Below are positions 8,885-20,113 of a stretch of DNA of 64,000 nucleotides, piece by piece. Under the pieces are notes generated by a model, which was not told the DNA's origin, ran no database searches, and saw only the letters and a program-made list of their open reading frames with translations. This DNA is from Ephydatia muelleri (lineage: Eukaryota; Porifera; Demospongiae; Spongillida; Spongillidae). Within the stretch, counting starts at the first letter, position 1, and every line of letters begins with the position of its first letter. The position numbers were made by a program, and so were the translations under genes. The stretch spans positions 92,001 through 156,000 of the forward strand of contig JABACO010000070.1 of assembly GCA_013339895.1 (NCBI GenBank), written 5' to 3'.

Positions 8885-10465
8885 TTACTTTTCCTTGCAT
8901 GAAATACACATCCACGGTGCTGAAAGTTTCTCCCAAACATTTTGAGGGACTGTAATACAACTTTGATGAAACCATTCCTTGCAAATGTCGCATTCCACCA
9001 TGTTACCATCCTCTGTACTCCGACATGTGCAGAATATTTCTAGTATCATTGTCTCCTTCACCATCTTCTTCCTTCTTAACTTCTCACCAGGAAATGGTTC
9101 CATTTCATTTTGCATTAAGCACTGCAACAAATGCTTCCTTAGGTCAGTCTTAGAAAATGTTATATGTCGTGGGTCCTTTCCAGAACAGAGAGTTGATGCA
9201 AATGCTAATGCATAAAGACCGCAGTCATTTGCATTATTCTGCCTATCAACATCGATGAACCGTAGTGTTACGTTTGGTTCATGGGACACAAGAAGTGCAC
9301 ATATCATCTTTTGTGTTGAATGAGGTAGAGTGCAACACATGCTGTCATAAATGTTGACGGTCGAGTAGGGACAACCGATGGTTGATACGGTAAGCCAATG
9401 GTTTCCACCAGAATGCAACACTTGCACAAACTCTTCTCCACCTACTACACAACCCTGGAGTGCAGTGGTCAGGAGTGTATTCTGGAGACCCGGTGTACCA
9501 TACTTGGTTTTAAGGAGGTTTTGGGCAGCATTGATGATATTGTCATTCAGCCAGGATTGGTTGCTTTCAAGAACAACTCTGCATGAACAAAAAATGAAGA
9601 TATCAAAATCATTACATGCAAGCATATTGTTTCTCATGAAATACCTGTCTGCTTCATACAACTTCAATTCACCACACGTCATCCAGGGCTTTGGTGTCCT
9701 TGAGCTGCATTTGCGCTTGGTAATTATGCCCTTCTCCTCTGACTCAGACTCCACAGGATGTTCAAAAGGGTATTCTGCAGATTGCGTATGTTTCTCAAAT
9801 GCCTCTCTTGCATTCAAAACCCATTCACACAGATCGTCCACTTCCGAATAATGAAGGTAGAGGTATTCGCCTGCAAACAAACTAACTTACAACACTGGCG
9901 GAAATAGGCCTCATGTGCATATTCCAGTACTGCAGTAATGGACCACACTGGAAGTAGCAGCCTTTGGAAAGTAATGGCATGGATGTAACAAAAGCATCAA
10001 ACTCTTTGTGTATCTCTTCAGTTACTATGACAAATCCTAACGCTTGCACAAGTGATGGCTTTTTATCATAACTCCGAGATTCAAGCCAAAATGATACATG
10101 AGCATTTATGTGAAGTCCATACTCTGTTGGGCCTGACAAATATGCTGAAAGCTGCATTGGTGAAGGTCGGTTGTGTAATCAATGCATTACAACTATACAT
10201 ACAAGATGCTTACATCCTCCCTGCAACTGCAACTGCGGTCATACATAGTACTTCCTGATTGCCATAAATACAAAATCTGTGACGAGAGCAGTTGATCTTT
10301 CAGTACCTTACTACCTGAAATTTCATCACGTACAGACAAATGAGATACTGAATGTAATCACATTTTATACTTACCTCCAACATCGGCACAAAATTTGCTC
10401 CAAGGATCGAAATCTTCATGACAAGCTGTTGGGACAACTTCAATACTGCTGCCTGTCACACTGCT
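8885..10465 (-). CDS. Ulp1-type cysteine protease with C-terminal PHD finger (transposon gene)
   Basis: The protease domain shows LNDNIINAAQNLL, the catalytic His in GGNHWLTVS, the Asp in IYDSM, and the Cys in NNANDCGLYALAFA, the H-D-C set of C48/Ulp1 peptidases. The last about 55 residues form a PHD finger (CTCRS..MVECDICKEWFHQSC..WMCISC). An intron at 9579-9644 (66 bp, GT-AG) joins EAD to RVVLESNQSW in frame. Upstream exons at 9892-10154 and about 10376-10465 probably belong to it. The gene lies downstream of the integrase gene on the same strand and may be spliced to it. Role inferred: cutting a ubiquitin-like tag or a polyprotein. Transposition function unproven. Confidence 0.65.
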
Positions 10466-10570
10466 GAAATACAAGGTTACATGGTACAGTTAATCAATTT
10501 TAAAAAATACCTTGAGCTTGCATCCCAGATACCTTCACCAATGGTGGCGGTCCATTGGTTGGTGCCTGAG

Positions 10571-13103
10571 CTAACAATGACAGTTGGAACATGATGCAGA
10601 TTTGTGGCAGTAGGTGCTGCAGCTAATGTTTTTTCGTACACACTGACATTTTCGATTGAGACAGCCGGTTTTGCACTTGCAAGCATTGCTCACAAAATGG
10701 TTCCAAGGTGCTTGTTTTCTAGCAGCTTCTCTTAATGAGATAAAACGCTGATTTTGCCAATTCTCCTCTGTGCATACAACAGATCCATTGAATTTCTCTA
10801 GTTCTCCAGCAGTGTAGCAGATATTCAAAACCCCATGTTGGCACCTGAATTTAAAAACATAATATAAGGCATTTACAAGGTAATAAACACAATTTAGACA
10901 TTATGTGCACCTCAATCTGTAAAGGCTCTGGTCTCCTCCGACAATTTCAACAACAACACAAGGCAAGCGAGATAGGTCTGAACTAGCTCGATCGATACGG
11001 GGAATTCTAACTGACACACTTTCACCAATCACAAATGACAATGTGCTGTGTTGTTTGTTGTATCTTTCTGCCATCTTCTTGGCAGAAGAAAGGTACTTTC
11101 TGTCGGCTTTGATTCTGATCTAAAAAAATAAAGAAACATCAAACACTGATCTAAACAAAGCCAAAATAGTTTGACCTTTTTATGCTTCAGCGATGTGGAC
11201 AGTGCATCTTCTCGTAAGCATTTCCTCTTTCCATTGCACTTGAGTTCATTTCCATTGAGTTCGTCGTCATTCTTTTCCAGTACCTCCCTTTCAGTCGTCT
11301 CACTTTCTGCTGCGCTAACTTCAGCATGCAAGGTGTCTTCTTCGGCTTCATCGACGACATTCTGTGATGCAGATCCTTGATGTGAAGAGCTCATCGAGCA
11401 CTGGGCATCTTGCTCTACGTCTGTATTTGCATCCTCTTCTGATCGAAATGCTTGGTGCTGCGATGTGCTAATGACTGTTGCTTGCTCTGATGAAATGCCC
11501 ACATCAATCCCTTCATCGGCCAAGTCTTCCTCTAACACAATTGCATTTTGCTGTGTTGGAAAGATGACAGTACGAGCTTTTTGACCAAACACAAGTTCAT
11601 ACGGAGATGCTCCCGTAGTATCATGGACTTGAATATTCATTGCATCTGAGGATAAAATTTTGTACTTAAATCTTTTAAAGTAAAATTTGAACTAAACAAA
11701 TATAAATGAAAAAAATCCAACTTACAAACTATACGAGGTAGCCAATCACTCCAAGGCGGTGTCTTCATTCCACTTGCACTAATCTCAGCTGCCATCTTTT
11801 TGTGGAGGGTTTGATGTGCCCTTTCAACTAATCCCTGACTCTGAGGGTGTCTAGGACGACCACTAACCAACTGAATATTAGAGTTCCAACACTTTAGCAA
11901 GTCAACAATTACCATATTCACATATTCTCGGCCATTATCAGAATGTAAAATGCGAGGCACTCCAAAATAAGGGAATATATGGGTATTTAGAATACCTGCA
12001 ACATTTGAAGCAGTTTTAGCATCCAAAGCATATGCAAAATTAAACTTAGACCAGTGGTCCACACAGTGCAGTATCCATTTGTTATTTCCATGCGGTAGGT
12101 GCCTCATATCTATAAGATCAATCTGCAAAACGAAAGTAAACACTTTAAGTAGACAACTGGCCACAGGCTGGCTATTTGTTCTACAGGGTGCTACACTGTG
12201 ATGAAACTAGCTCCCCAAATGAGATTAAAAAATACTGTAACAAATGACACAACGAAATAGACTGAAGGGCTTTATATAGAACAATGCAAATTTAAAAATC
12301 ACCACACATAAAGGCCGTCAGATTTTACAAAAGGATTGCAACATAATGTAAGAACAATTCTGCTTACTTGCAATCTGCAAAAAAATCCATTAGAAATAAT
12401 TGGCTTTAGAGGAGGAGTTGATAGCTGGGGTTTCCGAAGCTGACATGATGGGCACAAAGATACAAATTTTTCTACCACGCTTCTTGGAATCCCGTGATAC
12501 AAACTCTGCAACTGAGCTCAACCATTCTCATTCATATTCAGTAACAAGACACGTAGGCAACAAGACTCTGTACCTTATCGAACGTCTTCTTGTACCCGCC
12601 ATGTAGCAGTTCCTTTTCATGGACGTCACGAATGATGTCGTAAAATTCTTCAACATGGGCTACCCTTCTGTACTTATCAAGAGCGGTATTGTCCTCCACC
12701 AAATCCTATAAATTAAACGATACATTTGTCTCCATTTCAACGCTACTAGTTCTATAACACTATACAACTTATACATTTCGTGCAATGAATGGCTACTTTA
12801 GTGAGACTTTACCTGCTCTTTTACTGGAATGACAAGAACATCGCGAGCTCCTAGACTAGGGATGTTCAGAATCTGAAATCCTTTTTTCTTTACAAAGAAG
12901 CGCATGTTCTTGTCCGCGGACGATGAGTCTTTTATTGCCGCTTTGATTTTGTCTCCAAATTCTTTATGGAAAACCCCACTAGTTCCTCTTTTAACGGAGG
13001 GAAACTTCTCGGCAAGAAAGGTTCTAAACTCTTTCTCTCTATCGAGCTCCATGTCATAGCCAAAGGCCAAAAAAACACTAAACGGCGAAACGCACACTTC
13101 CAA
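10571..13103 (-). CDS. DDE integrase with H2C2 and CXC motifs (SCAND3/KRBA2-like), transposon gene
   Basis: Seven exons can be joined in frame: 12813-13103, 12574-12705, 12368-12505, 11726-12122, 11176-11645, 10911-11119 and 10571-10844, all with GT-AG ends. An N-terminal helical region (MELDREKEF...) is followed by an H2C2 finger (VHEKELLHGG ... LCPSCQL), then the rve core with D in DLIDMRHLP, D in LHSDNGREYVN and E in GLVERAHQTL. Then come a DTTGASPYELVFG segment, a charged insert, an SH3-like region and a CXC motif (ACKCKTGCLNRKCQC). All three catalytic acids are present. In cells the protein would cut and join transposon ends. Confidence 0.75.
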
Positions 13104-13137
13104 AAAATTTTAGCCACGTGAAACTAATTAACCCATT

Positions 13138-13234
13138 TTAAAGCCGGTCGACCGGCTTTAAAACGGGTTAACCGGCTTTAAATTGGGTCGACCCGCTTTA
13201 AAGCGGGTCAAAAGTTTTAAATCGGGCCGTAACA
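13138..13234 (-). repeat. Right terminal inverted repeat of the Ginger-like transposon
   Basis: Mirror of the left end: the last 20 bases pair with 8485 onward with one or two differences, and the same TTTAAA/GGTCGACC half-palindromes precede them. Confidence 0.65.
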
Positions 13235-13888
13235 TATATATATATTTGATCAGTGTTTCTGTAATTGGGTTTCTGGCTTGGGCAGTACGGTAAATCTCAA
13301 GTTGGTGTTTAGTAGCTGGGAAGCCTGAAGTAATAGAAGCAATGTGACACTCTACTTCATCCTGCAGTGCAGTGCTGTTCTTGTCAGCAGTCTCTACCGG
13401 TGCACGGGAAAGTGCATCAGACGTGTACATGAACTTGCCTGGCACATGAATAATGGAAAAACTAAATCGCATCAATCGAAGTCGGAATCTCAAAACACAT
13501 GGAGGAAGGCTATCTACATGTTTGGAACTAAGAAGTGGCACAAGTGGTTTGTGATCTGTTTCAATCAAAATGTGTTTCCCCAGAATGTAGTCGGAAATTT
13601 TTTCACAACCCCATGTGATTGATAGTGCTTCCTTCTCGATTTGGGAATAACGACTTTCCGTTTCTGTTAATGATCGGGATGCATACACAACAGGTTTCCA
13701 TTCATGGTCATGTTCCTGCAACAAGACTGCACCCAATCCATACGAAGATGCATCAGAGGAAAGTTTAGTTTTGGACTCTGGATTGTACAGTGCAAGTACT
13801 GTTGGCTTTGAAAGTTCGTCTTTTGAGGCTTGAAAGGATTGTGTGACGGATCTGAAGTTCCGCTTGAACTAACAGCCGCACTCCGCAA
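13235..13888 (-). pseudogene. Gypsy RNase H region, right of the nested transposon
   Basis: After a frame change near 13730 the minus strand reads FPLMHLRMDWVQ (shifted) and then GAVLLQEHDHEWKPVVYASR, YSQIEKEALSITWGCEKIS, LIETDHKPLVPLL and HVPGKFMYTSDALSRAP: a gypsy RNase H and tether. The protein then enters the RNase H-integrase linker (ATKHQLEIYRTAQ) and is cut by the Ginger-like insertion at TA-rich DNA. Continuation is at 8484. With the pieces at 14013-15180 it forms one decayed minus-strand element. Confidence 0.75.
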
Positions 13889-14012
13889 CCTAATGTATAT
13901 AGATTGCTACCTCGTAACTCCCGTTCGTAGTTACTTACTGGCAGAACTCTTTAATTCCCGATACATGCTTTTATACACATATCAGTAACACTAAATACGT
14001 GACTTAATTAAC

Positions 14013-14339
14013 CTAAAGTTCATACATAGAACAAAGCAGTTCAAACTCCTGAATGGCTCCATACAGGTTAGACCTTTGACAGGTCACTGAGATTGTTCCT
14101 GGGCAGGGCCCCATATCCATGGTGACTTTGAGCTCATCAGCTCTCTCAACGGTTGGGTAATGGATGCAAGATAGAGAAAACTTCCCCAACTGATTGATCA
14201 TTCCCATGAAACGTCTTAACTCCATAACGTTAGTGGGCTGAGCCATTTTGTTGATAGCCATAGTTTTCTCGGGGTCTGCTCTGATTCCAAACTTGTCTAC
14301 AATGTGTCCTAGAAACATCACCGTTGTAGTGCTGAACAC
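14013..14339 (-). pseudogene. Gypsy RT C-terminal part
   Basis: Encodes VMFLGHIVDKFGIRADPEK and VMELRRFMGMINQLGKFS, the thumb region that follows the RT palm. The frame then loses similarity (about 13890-14160), probably through a small insertion or decay. The piece lies between the palm (14360-14953) and RNase H (13888). Confidence 0.7.
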
Positions 14340-14359
14340 ACATTTCTCGTCATTCAGTG

Positions 14360-14953
14360 TTACTCCTGCAGCTTGGATTCTAGCAAGTACCCATCTAACC
14401 TAAGGTCATTTTCCTCCTGAGTTGCTCCAAACACCAGCACAACATCTATAAGGCACAGTGTCCCTGTACAGCCAGCTAAAATCTCATTCATCCGCTTCTG
14501 GAACAGCTCAGGGGCACTCGATATTCCAAAGGGAAGTTTATTAAAACAGAAACGACCAAAGCATGAAACAAATGTTGTCAGCAGGCGAGAAGATGGCTCT
14601 AAGGGGATCTGCCAAAACCCGCAATTAGCATCCAGTTTACTAAACACTGTCGCCCCCGTAAGCTGGGCAAGAATGTCATCCACCTTGGATAGTGGGTAAA
14701 TTTCCCTCAAAACGCATTCATTTAAAGGTTTAAGGTCCACACAAATTCTTATGGTCCCATTGGGCTTTGGTACCACCACCATGCCTGCACACCAGGGAGT
14801 AGGAGTGTCAACTTTAGATATAATGCCAAGTGATTCCATCCTATTCAACTCTTTTAGAACCTGTTCACGAAATGGGATCGGTACTCGTCTTGGAGCAAAC
14901 TGACTAACAGGTTTAGCCTCTGGTGTCAAAAGAATTTTATAAGGTTCTCCCAT
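14360..14953 (-). pseudogene. Gypsy reverse transcriptase palm with altered catalytic box
   Basis: Motifs in order: PRRVPIPFREQVLKELNRM, ICVDLKPLNECVLREIYPL, FSKLDANCGFWQIPL, NKLPFGISSAPELFQ. The catalytic box reads CLIDVVLVFG where the lineage normally has IDDVLVFG, so one of the two catalytic aspartates is replaced by valine. The enzyme is therefore expected to be dead. It belongs to the same lineage as the RNase H piece at 13235-13888. Confidence 0.8.
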
Positions 14954-14999
14954 TTATACCTAGGCCTTGGAACAAGGACTGGTATTTTGCAACTATTTT

Positions 15000-15180
15000 G
15001 CTTGTAATCACCAGAAACCGTGTCAATCCGTACCGCAAGACCCAGTGCCTCAATTGCTGGAAGACCAAGTAAGTTATTCTTAAGACCTGTTACCACAAAG
15101 ATTCTTTGACTACAGCTCTTATCCCGAAATGTGAGAGAGGTAAGGGAACGGAAAAACGAGGTATAGCTTGAATCTTAAAA
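15000..15180 (-). pseudogene. Gypsy retropepsin C-terminal remnant
   Basis: Minus strand shows a CSQRIFVVTGLKNNLLGLPA-like run followed by IEALGLAVRIDTV, the ILG box end of a gypsy protease. It lies about 50 bp upstream of the RT palm. The active-site end is not recognised. Confidence 0.5.
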
Positions 15181-15359
15181 TAAATTCACAATCCCTCAAA
15201 ACAAGGAACAAACTCTAATACACGTCGATAGAGAAGTTTTCTTATTCAATTGTGGAGTAGGCGCGCCTTGTTAGTGTATCTGTGCTGGTGTGGGTGCGTG
15301 TGTGGGAGGAGCGTGTCGTTCGTAATGTGCCCTTGTTTTCTTTTCTTTTTTTTCATCGG

Positions 15360-15640
15360 CCGACTGATCTGAATTGAACCGACAGGTGAAGGTGAATTGT
15401 GCTCAGTCAGGCGATGTAATGGTTTGGGTATCTCTGCAAATCCCTGGATGAACCAGTTTGTAAAGCCCAGAAACTGCTTGTACCTCTTGTGCTGACTTCG
15501 GTGCGGAGCCAATATGCCACTTTCTTGACGTTTGCTAGATCAACCTGTAGTCCATCTTCACCGATAAAGTGTCCCAAATATCTCACTTGCTGCGCATGAA
15601 TCCACACTTATCAGTGCGCAGTTTTAAGCCTGCACTTCTG
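15360..15640 (-). pseudogene. Second, unrelated gypsy RT fragment
   Basis: Two overlapping frames give KCGFM, QVRYLGHFIGEDGLQVD, KQFLGFTNWFIQGFAEIP and KPLHRLTEHN: the RT connection region of a different gypsy family from the neighbour at 14013. It is broken by at least one frameshift, and no other domains were found. Confidence 0.65.
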
Positions 15641-15719
15641 AAGCGGTCAAATTTGCTTTGATATTGTCAAGATCTTCACCATACTTCGACCCAGAATAAT
15701 CACAGGGGATTTTACGCGC

Positions 15720-17194
15720 CCTCCACACGATCCGCGTTACAAAGGCTCATTCCATCACTCGGGAGTTTGGGCCTACCTGTGGTGGGCTTAATTTGGGAAA
15801 TGGTTAGGTCTATGAGGTCTTCTATGGGTTTGTAGTGTAGTCTGTTTTGATTTGAGTTTAAAGGGGTTATCATTTGGCTGTATGCTTCTGTAATTGTACC
15901 GAAACCTCAGTTTTTTGACAACGTCTGTGATGTCATTGTCTGTAACCTTATTGGTGTGGGGGTTTTATGGTATAAAGCTAAGTCCTCTGGAGAATATGTC
16001 TGACTCTGTGTTAGTGAGGTGGTATGAGGACAAGTTGACAACATTGTCATGTTTGTGACACACATCATTACAGTTTATAGGGAATTGTCTCAGTCTATGT
16101 CTACTCTCTGGCTTTTTCCTGGGTCTCTTTGTTCCACCGGGGTGAGTTAGGGTACCTGCGACATGGTGCCCATCTGGTGGGTGGTCTCCAATGTGGTCTC
16201 CACCATGATTGACTATCAGGGGTGCTGTTTTGTAGAGACAATGATTTGTGTCTACATCTACTGCATGTGTGTGTGTGTATCAGTCGCTGTCCATACGTAT
16301 AGTCTTTTAATCTGTGGTCCTCTTCCTCCTCTTAGTTTCTGTTCCGACGTCTGCACCCTTTCAAGTCGGACCTTCCAGGCCTCTTCTGTAGCTGATTTAT
16401 GAAGCTGCTTGTAAGTGCCCTTTAGAGCTTTTGTCTGCAGCTAATTCAGAGAGGGTTTCGCTTATCGTTTGAAGCGTTTCTTTTTGTACCTCTCTGATGG
16501 TTTCTGTTCTGTCTCTGATAATTTTTTCATAGTGGGCCATTTGCTACTTTCATGTATCCCAGTGTGTTCAATTTTGACTTTTCCTTCCAGAGTTTTGTGA
16601 TTGTTTCATCGACAGACACTAGCATCATCCTAGACGTAGGCTCGACACTTAGGCCCCTAGGAAGATTGCTGGTTGCCTCAGCCCTTTGGAGGTATTCAAG
16701 ATGGTGGGAGGCATGGGCGATGTGTAACATCATTTTTCTGATTTTGGCCATATTTGACTGGACCTTGGCTCTATGCGCATCTATGGAAGATGGGGCAGCT
16801 CATGACGAGTCTGCTGTGTCATGGGTGCCGCCTGCCGGAGGGAGGACAATGATACTTTTTGGAATGAACCCAGGAGCAGGGCCATCTTCATGGTCTCCTC
16901 CAAGGAGAAACCCATGTCAACACGGACTCTACCACCATCTCGTCTTGATTTTGGAGTCTCAGTCTTGGTGGATTTTGCTGGCTGTGCCAGGACGGAGAGA
17001 ACATTTGAGACAGATGTAGCATCATCAGAGTGTAACACTTGGGTGTTCCTATTGTGGATATCATTAGTCTGTACAGTTTGTGTCGTTTTATCATTGGTGT
17101 GAGTTGTGGTGAGCTCAATTAGCGTGATGCGTTTGTGCAGTATCATGAAATATTCTGTGGGATCCATGGCTGTGCGTTTTAGGCCAATATGCAT
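15720..17194 (-). pseudogene. Retroelement fragment, minus copy of an inverted pair
   Basis: From 17194 leftward: a polar region (SLEETMKMALLLGSF), then KMMLHIAHASHHLEYLQRAE, NLPRGLSVEP and LWKEKSKLNT. About 300 bp further left (15940-16070) the minus strand reads VVNLSSYHLTNTESD followed by SRGLSFIP, a block found upstream of the reverse transcriptase in Penelope-like and some other non-LTR elements. The frame breaks several times. A second copy in opposite orientation is at 17587-18310. Family assignment is tentative. Confidence 0.45.
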
Positions 17195-17586
17195 TGTAGG
17201 CTGAGCGAGAGAGGTGCTCCCGGCATGGGTGTCATCTACATGTATATGTACATGTACATGTCACAATAGGGACATATAGGTGCCTAAACATACATCTACT
17301 GTATGCAGCCTAGATCACATTCGTCAATCTGTGTGTGTGTTGGTGTGTGTATGTGCCAAGCACTATCTAGCAAACATCAAAGATAAAAGTACCCACAATA
17401 CTTCTCATAAATATCCCATGGTACACACACCCCCTCCAATTTTAAACTTGCAGAGTTGGCTTTAAAGAAATATTAGTAAATAACACAGCACAACTCAGAT
17501 CATGCCATTTTTTTCCCACATCTTATAATGACAAATCATAAATAAGGAAGGCAATATACAAAAGATCAGGTAATGAATCATATGGA

Positions 17587-18310
17587 TTGTTTCACACGAA
17601 AAGAGACCTATTCACAATAGGAACACACCCGTGTTACACTCTAATAACGCTAAACCTTTCTCAATCGTCATCTCCATCCAGGCACTGCCCGCAAAATTCA
17701 CCAAGGCTGAGACTCCAAAATCAAGACCAGATGGTGGTAGAGATCTTGCAGACATGGGTTTCTCCTGGGAGGAGACCATGAAGATGGCCCTGCTCCTGGG
17801 TTCATTCTAAAAACCATCATTGTCCTCCCTCCGGCAGGCGGCACCCATGACACAGCAGACTCGTCATGAGCTGCCCTATCTTCCATGGACGCACATAGAG
17901 CCAAGGTCCAGTCAAATATGGCCAACATCTGAAAAATGATGCTGGACATAGCCCGCGCCTCCCACCTACCTGAATACCTCCACAAGGCTAAGGCAACCGA
18001 CAACCTTCCAAGGGGCCTATGTGTCAAGCCTCGGATGATGCTATTGTCCACTGATGAAACGACCACAAATCTCTGGAAGGAACAGACAAAACTGAACACA
18101 ATGAGATACATGAAAGTAGCAATAGCCCACTATGAAAAAATTATCAGAAACACAACTGAAATCATTGGAGAGGTATACTAAAAGAAACACTTCAGACGAT
18201 AAGTGAACTTACTCTGAACGAGCTCCAGACTAAAGCTCTTATGGGCATCTATCAGCAGTTCCTGAAATCGGACGCCAAGAAGGTCCGACTGCAAGGGCAC
18301 AGATGTTTGT
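17587..18310 (+). pseudogene. Retroelement fragment, plus copy of the inverted pair
   Basis: Plus strand encodes MMLDIARASHLPEYLHKAKA, NLPRGLCVKP and LWKEQTKLNTMRYMKVAI, closely matching the minus copy at 16330-17190, and continues with KETLQT...ELTLNELQTKAL in frames not all open. The two copies point away from each other across a spacer of about 400-500 bp (17100-17590). By eye the DNA identity looks roughly three quarters, so the pair is old. Confidence 0.5.
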
Positions 18311-19095
18311 CAGTACTGTGGCCCAGTCATTGTACCCGAACAGTGTTCCTTCCAAGGGAATTACATTGGTTGATAGATAAACCAGTTGCATTGCCAGGTC
18401 ACCATCTAGCAACTAGTCAAAGTGATTCCCATCGTAGGGGCACTGGGCAGTAGTGTGTATCCTGGGGACACCTCTCTGTCAAGTTGTGAAACCATATGAC
18501 CCCAAGTTAAAACTCAGTAAGTAGTGTTGACCTAGTGATTCAGTGTACCTGCCCAATTTCCCTCCCAAGGGAGTGACATACCTAGCCATTCTCTGCCCTT
18601 GGCATCGCACATGACAACGTGGACAACCATGCAGGTGTCCTGTTCTATGTTGCTACAAAATGGTGATGTCATTATAGCCATGGAGATGTATGTATCACTC
18701 ATTGTATTATCTACTTTTCCTGTTATATTTGTATATGCATTTTACAGAAAAGATTTTACAGATTCGTGCCACTACACCATGGTCATGAATGTCGCTACTG
18801 CACCTAAATTGCAATAACAAGCCATTTGTCACTGAATTTTCTTCAGCCCTTTCCTGATATATAATTACTACTGAATTTGCAGTGAAGCCTCAATGTAAAG
18901 TAACACATCTTCAATTTCCTATAACTCTTTACTACTAATGATGCCGTTAATAAAAAACGACCGGTTTACAAATTAGTGTCACCATTCTAGTTGGACACCA
19001 TCGTATCTCCATATTACTTTAGACTGTGCTGTACTCTGTAGTAAACATTGCCTCAGCAAAAGCAGTAGTATTAGGCGCAATGCAAGGCAATCATG

Positions 19096-19217
<122 letters not shown>

Positions 19218-19747
19218 TCATGTTAGGATGTAGTACTAATACTTACCTCATACATACCAGACCCCTGCATGCAGTAACCATATACTTTATGCAGGTCTGC
19301 TAGCTATGGCAGTCAGAGAGATGCAATCTCTGTATAGAGAAGGTCACTGAATATGGCAGCAGGTCCATATATGAGTGTACAGCTAAAGAGTGTTATGTTG
19401 GTGGGTGGGTTGAGTTTGTGTGTCCAAGCAGCAACTAATCCGAATAAATGTATAAGCTCTTATGTGTATCTAAATCTCACATTACAAATTACTATAGCAG
19501 TCCGCCATCGGTCTATTTACGACCACTTCATGTATATGACCGTGCATTTTATGCCATATTCGGTTGTATTGTCCAGGCAATTCATCACATGCGCATTGTG
19601 GACACGCCTCGATCTGTATAGTTCTCTGCCACCAACGAATCAACAAATTTGTAGTGCATATGGACATATTTGTTTGCTGCAGTACATGTACGTACATTAT
19701 AAAATTGCGTGATTTTCATGGAGCCCGATGTGTTGTTCGGCAGGAAG

Positions 19748-19926
<179 letters not shown>

Positions 19927-20049
19927 TCAACCCTACAAATCATTTACTTCAATCATACAGTAGTCGTATTTACAGCAGTAAAGTAAGACTTCTTTCATAT
20001 TTGTACTATACTTCCTTGTACTTGGAGTTAACCGCTTCCCCTCCCAGGG

Positions 20050-20056
20050 TATAAAA
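20050..20056 (+). promoter_or_regulatory. TATA box of the micro-exon gene
   Basis: TATAAAA 58 bp before the ATG at 20114; a start site about 30 bp downstream would give a 5' UTR of about 35 nt. The first exon begins right after it. Confidence 0.55.
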
Positions 20057-20113
20057 CACAGCTTAAGTGACCACCTGTCAATTTTCCTGCAATAGCCGAC
20101 TTGACGATCGAGA

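Larger units (their letters stand above)
8485..13234 (-). mobile_element. Ginger-like DNA transposon (integrase, CXC, Ulp1, PHD) nested in a gypsy element
   Basis: Inverted ends TGTTACGACCCGATTTAAAA (8485) and its near match on the opposite strand ending at 13234. Both ends continue into arrays of TTTAAA, CCGGTTGACC and GGGTCGACC-type half-palindromes (8491-8682 and 13138-13225). The target is AT-rich, so the duplication is unclear. Inside are minus-strand genes for an rve integrase like that of SCAND3/KRBA2, a cysteine-rich CXC motif, an Ulp1-type protease and a PHD finger. Termini starting TGT plus a gypsy-like integrase fit the Ginger superfamily. The insertion interrupts the gypsy frame between 13235 and 8484. 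Confidence 0.75.

Noticed and set aside
9871..9890. A 20-bp GT-AG intron in the Ulp1-PHD gene
   Set aside because: Removing it does not keep the frame and 20 bp is too short; a longer intron or a frameshift is more likely.
15720..18310. CRISPR or other prokaryotic repeat system
   Set aside because: Only two diverged inverted copies; the whole window is eukaryotic with spliced genes.
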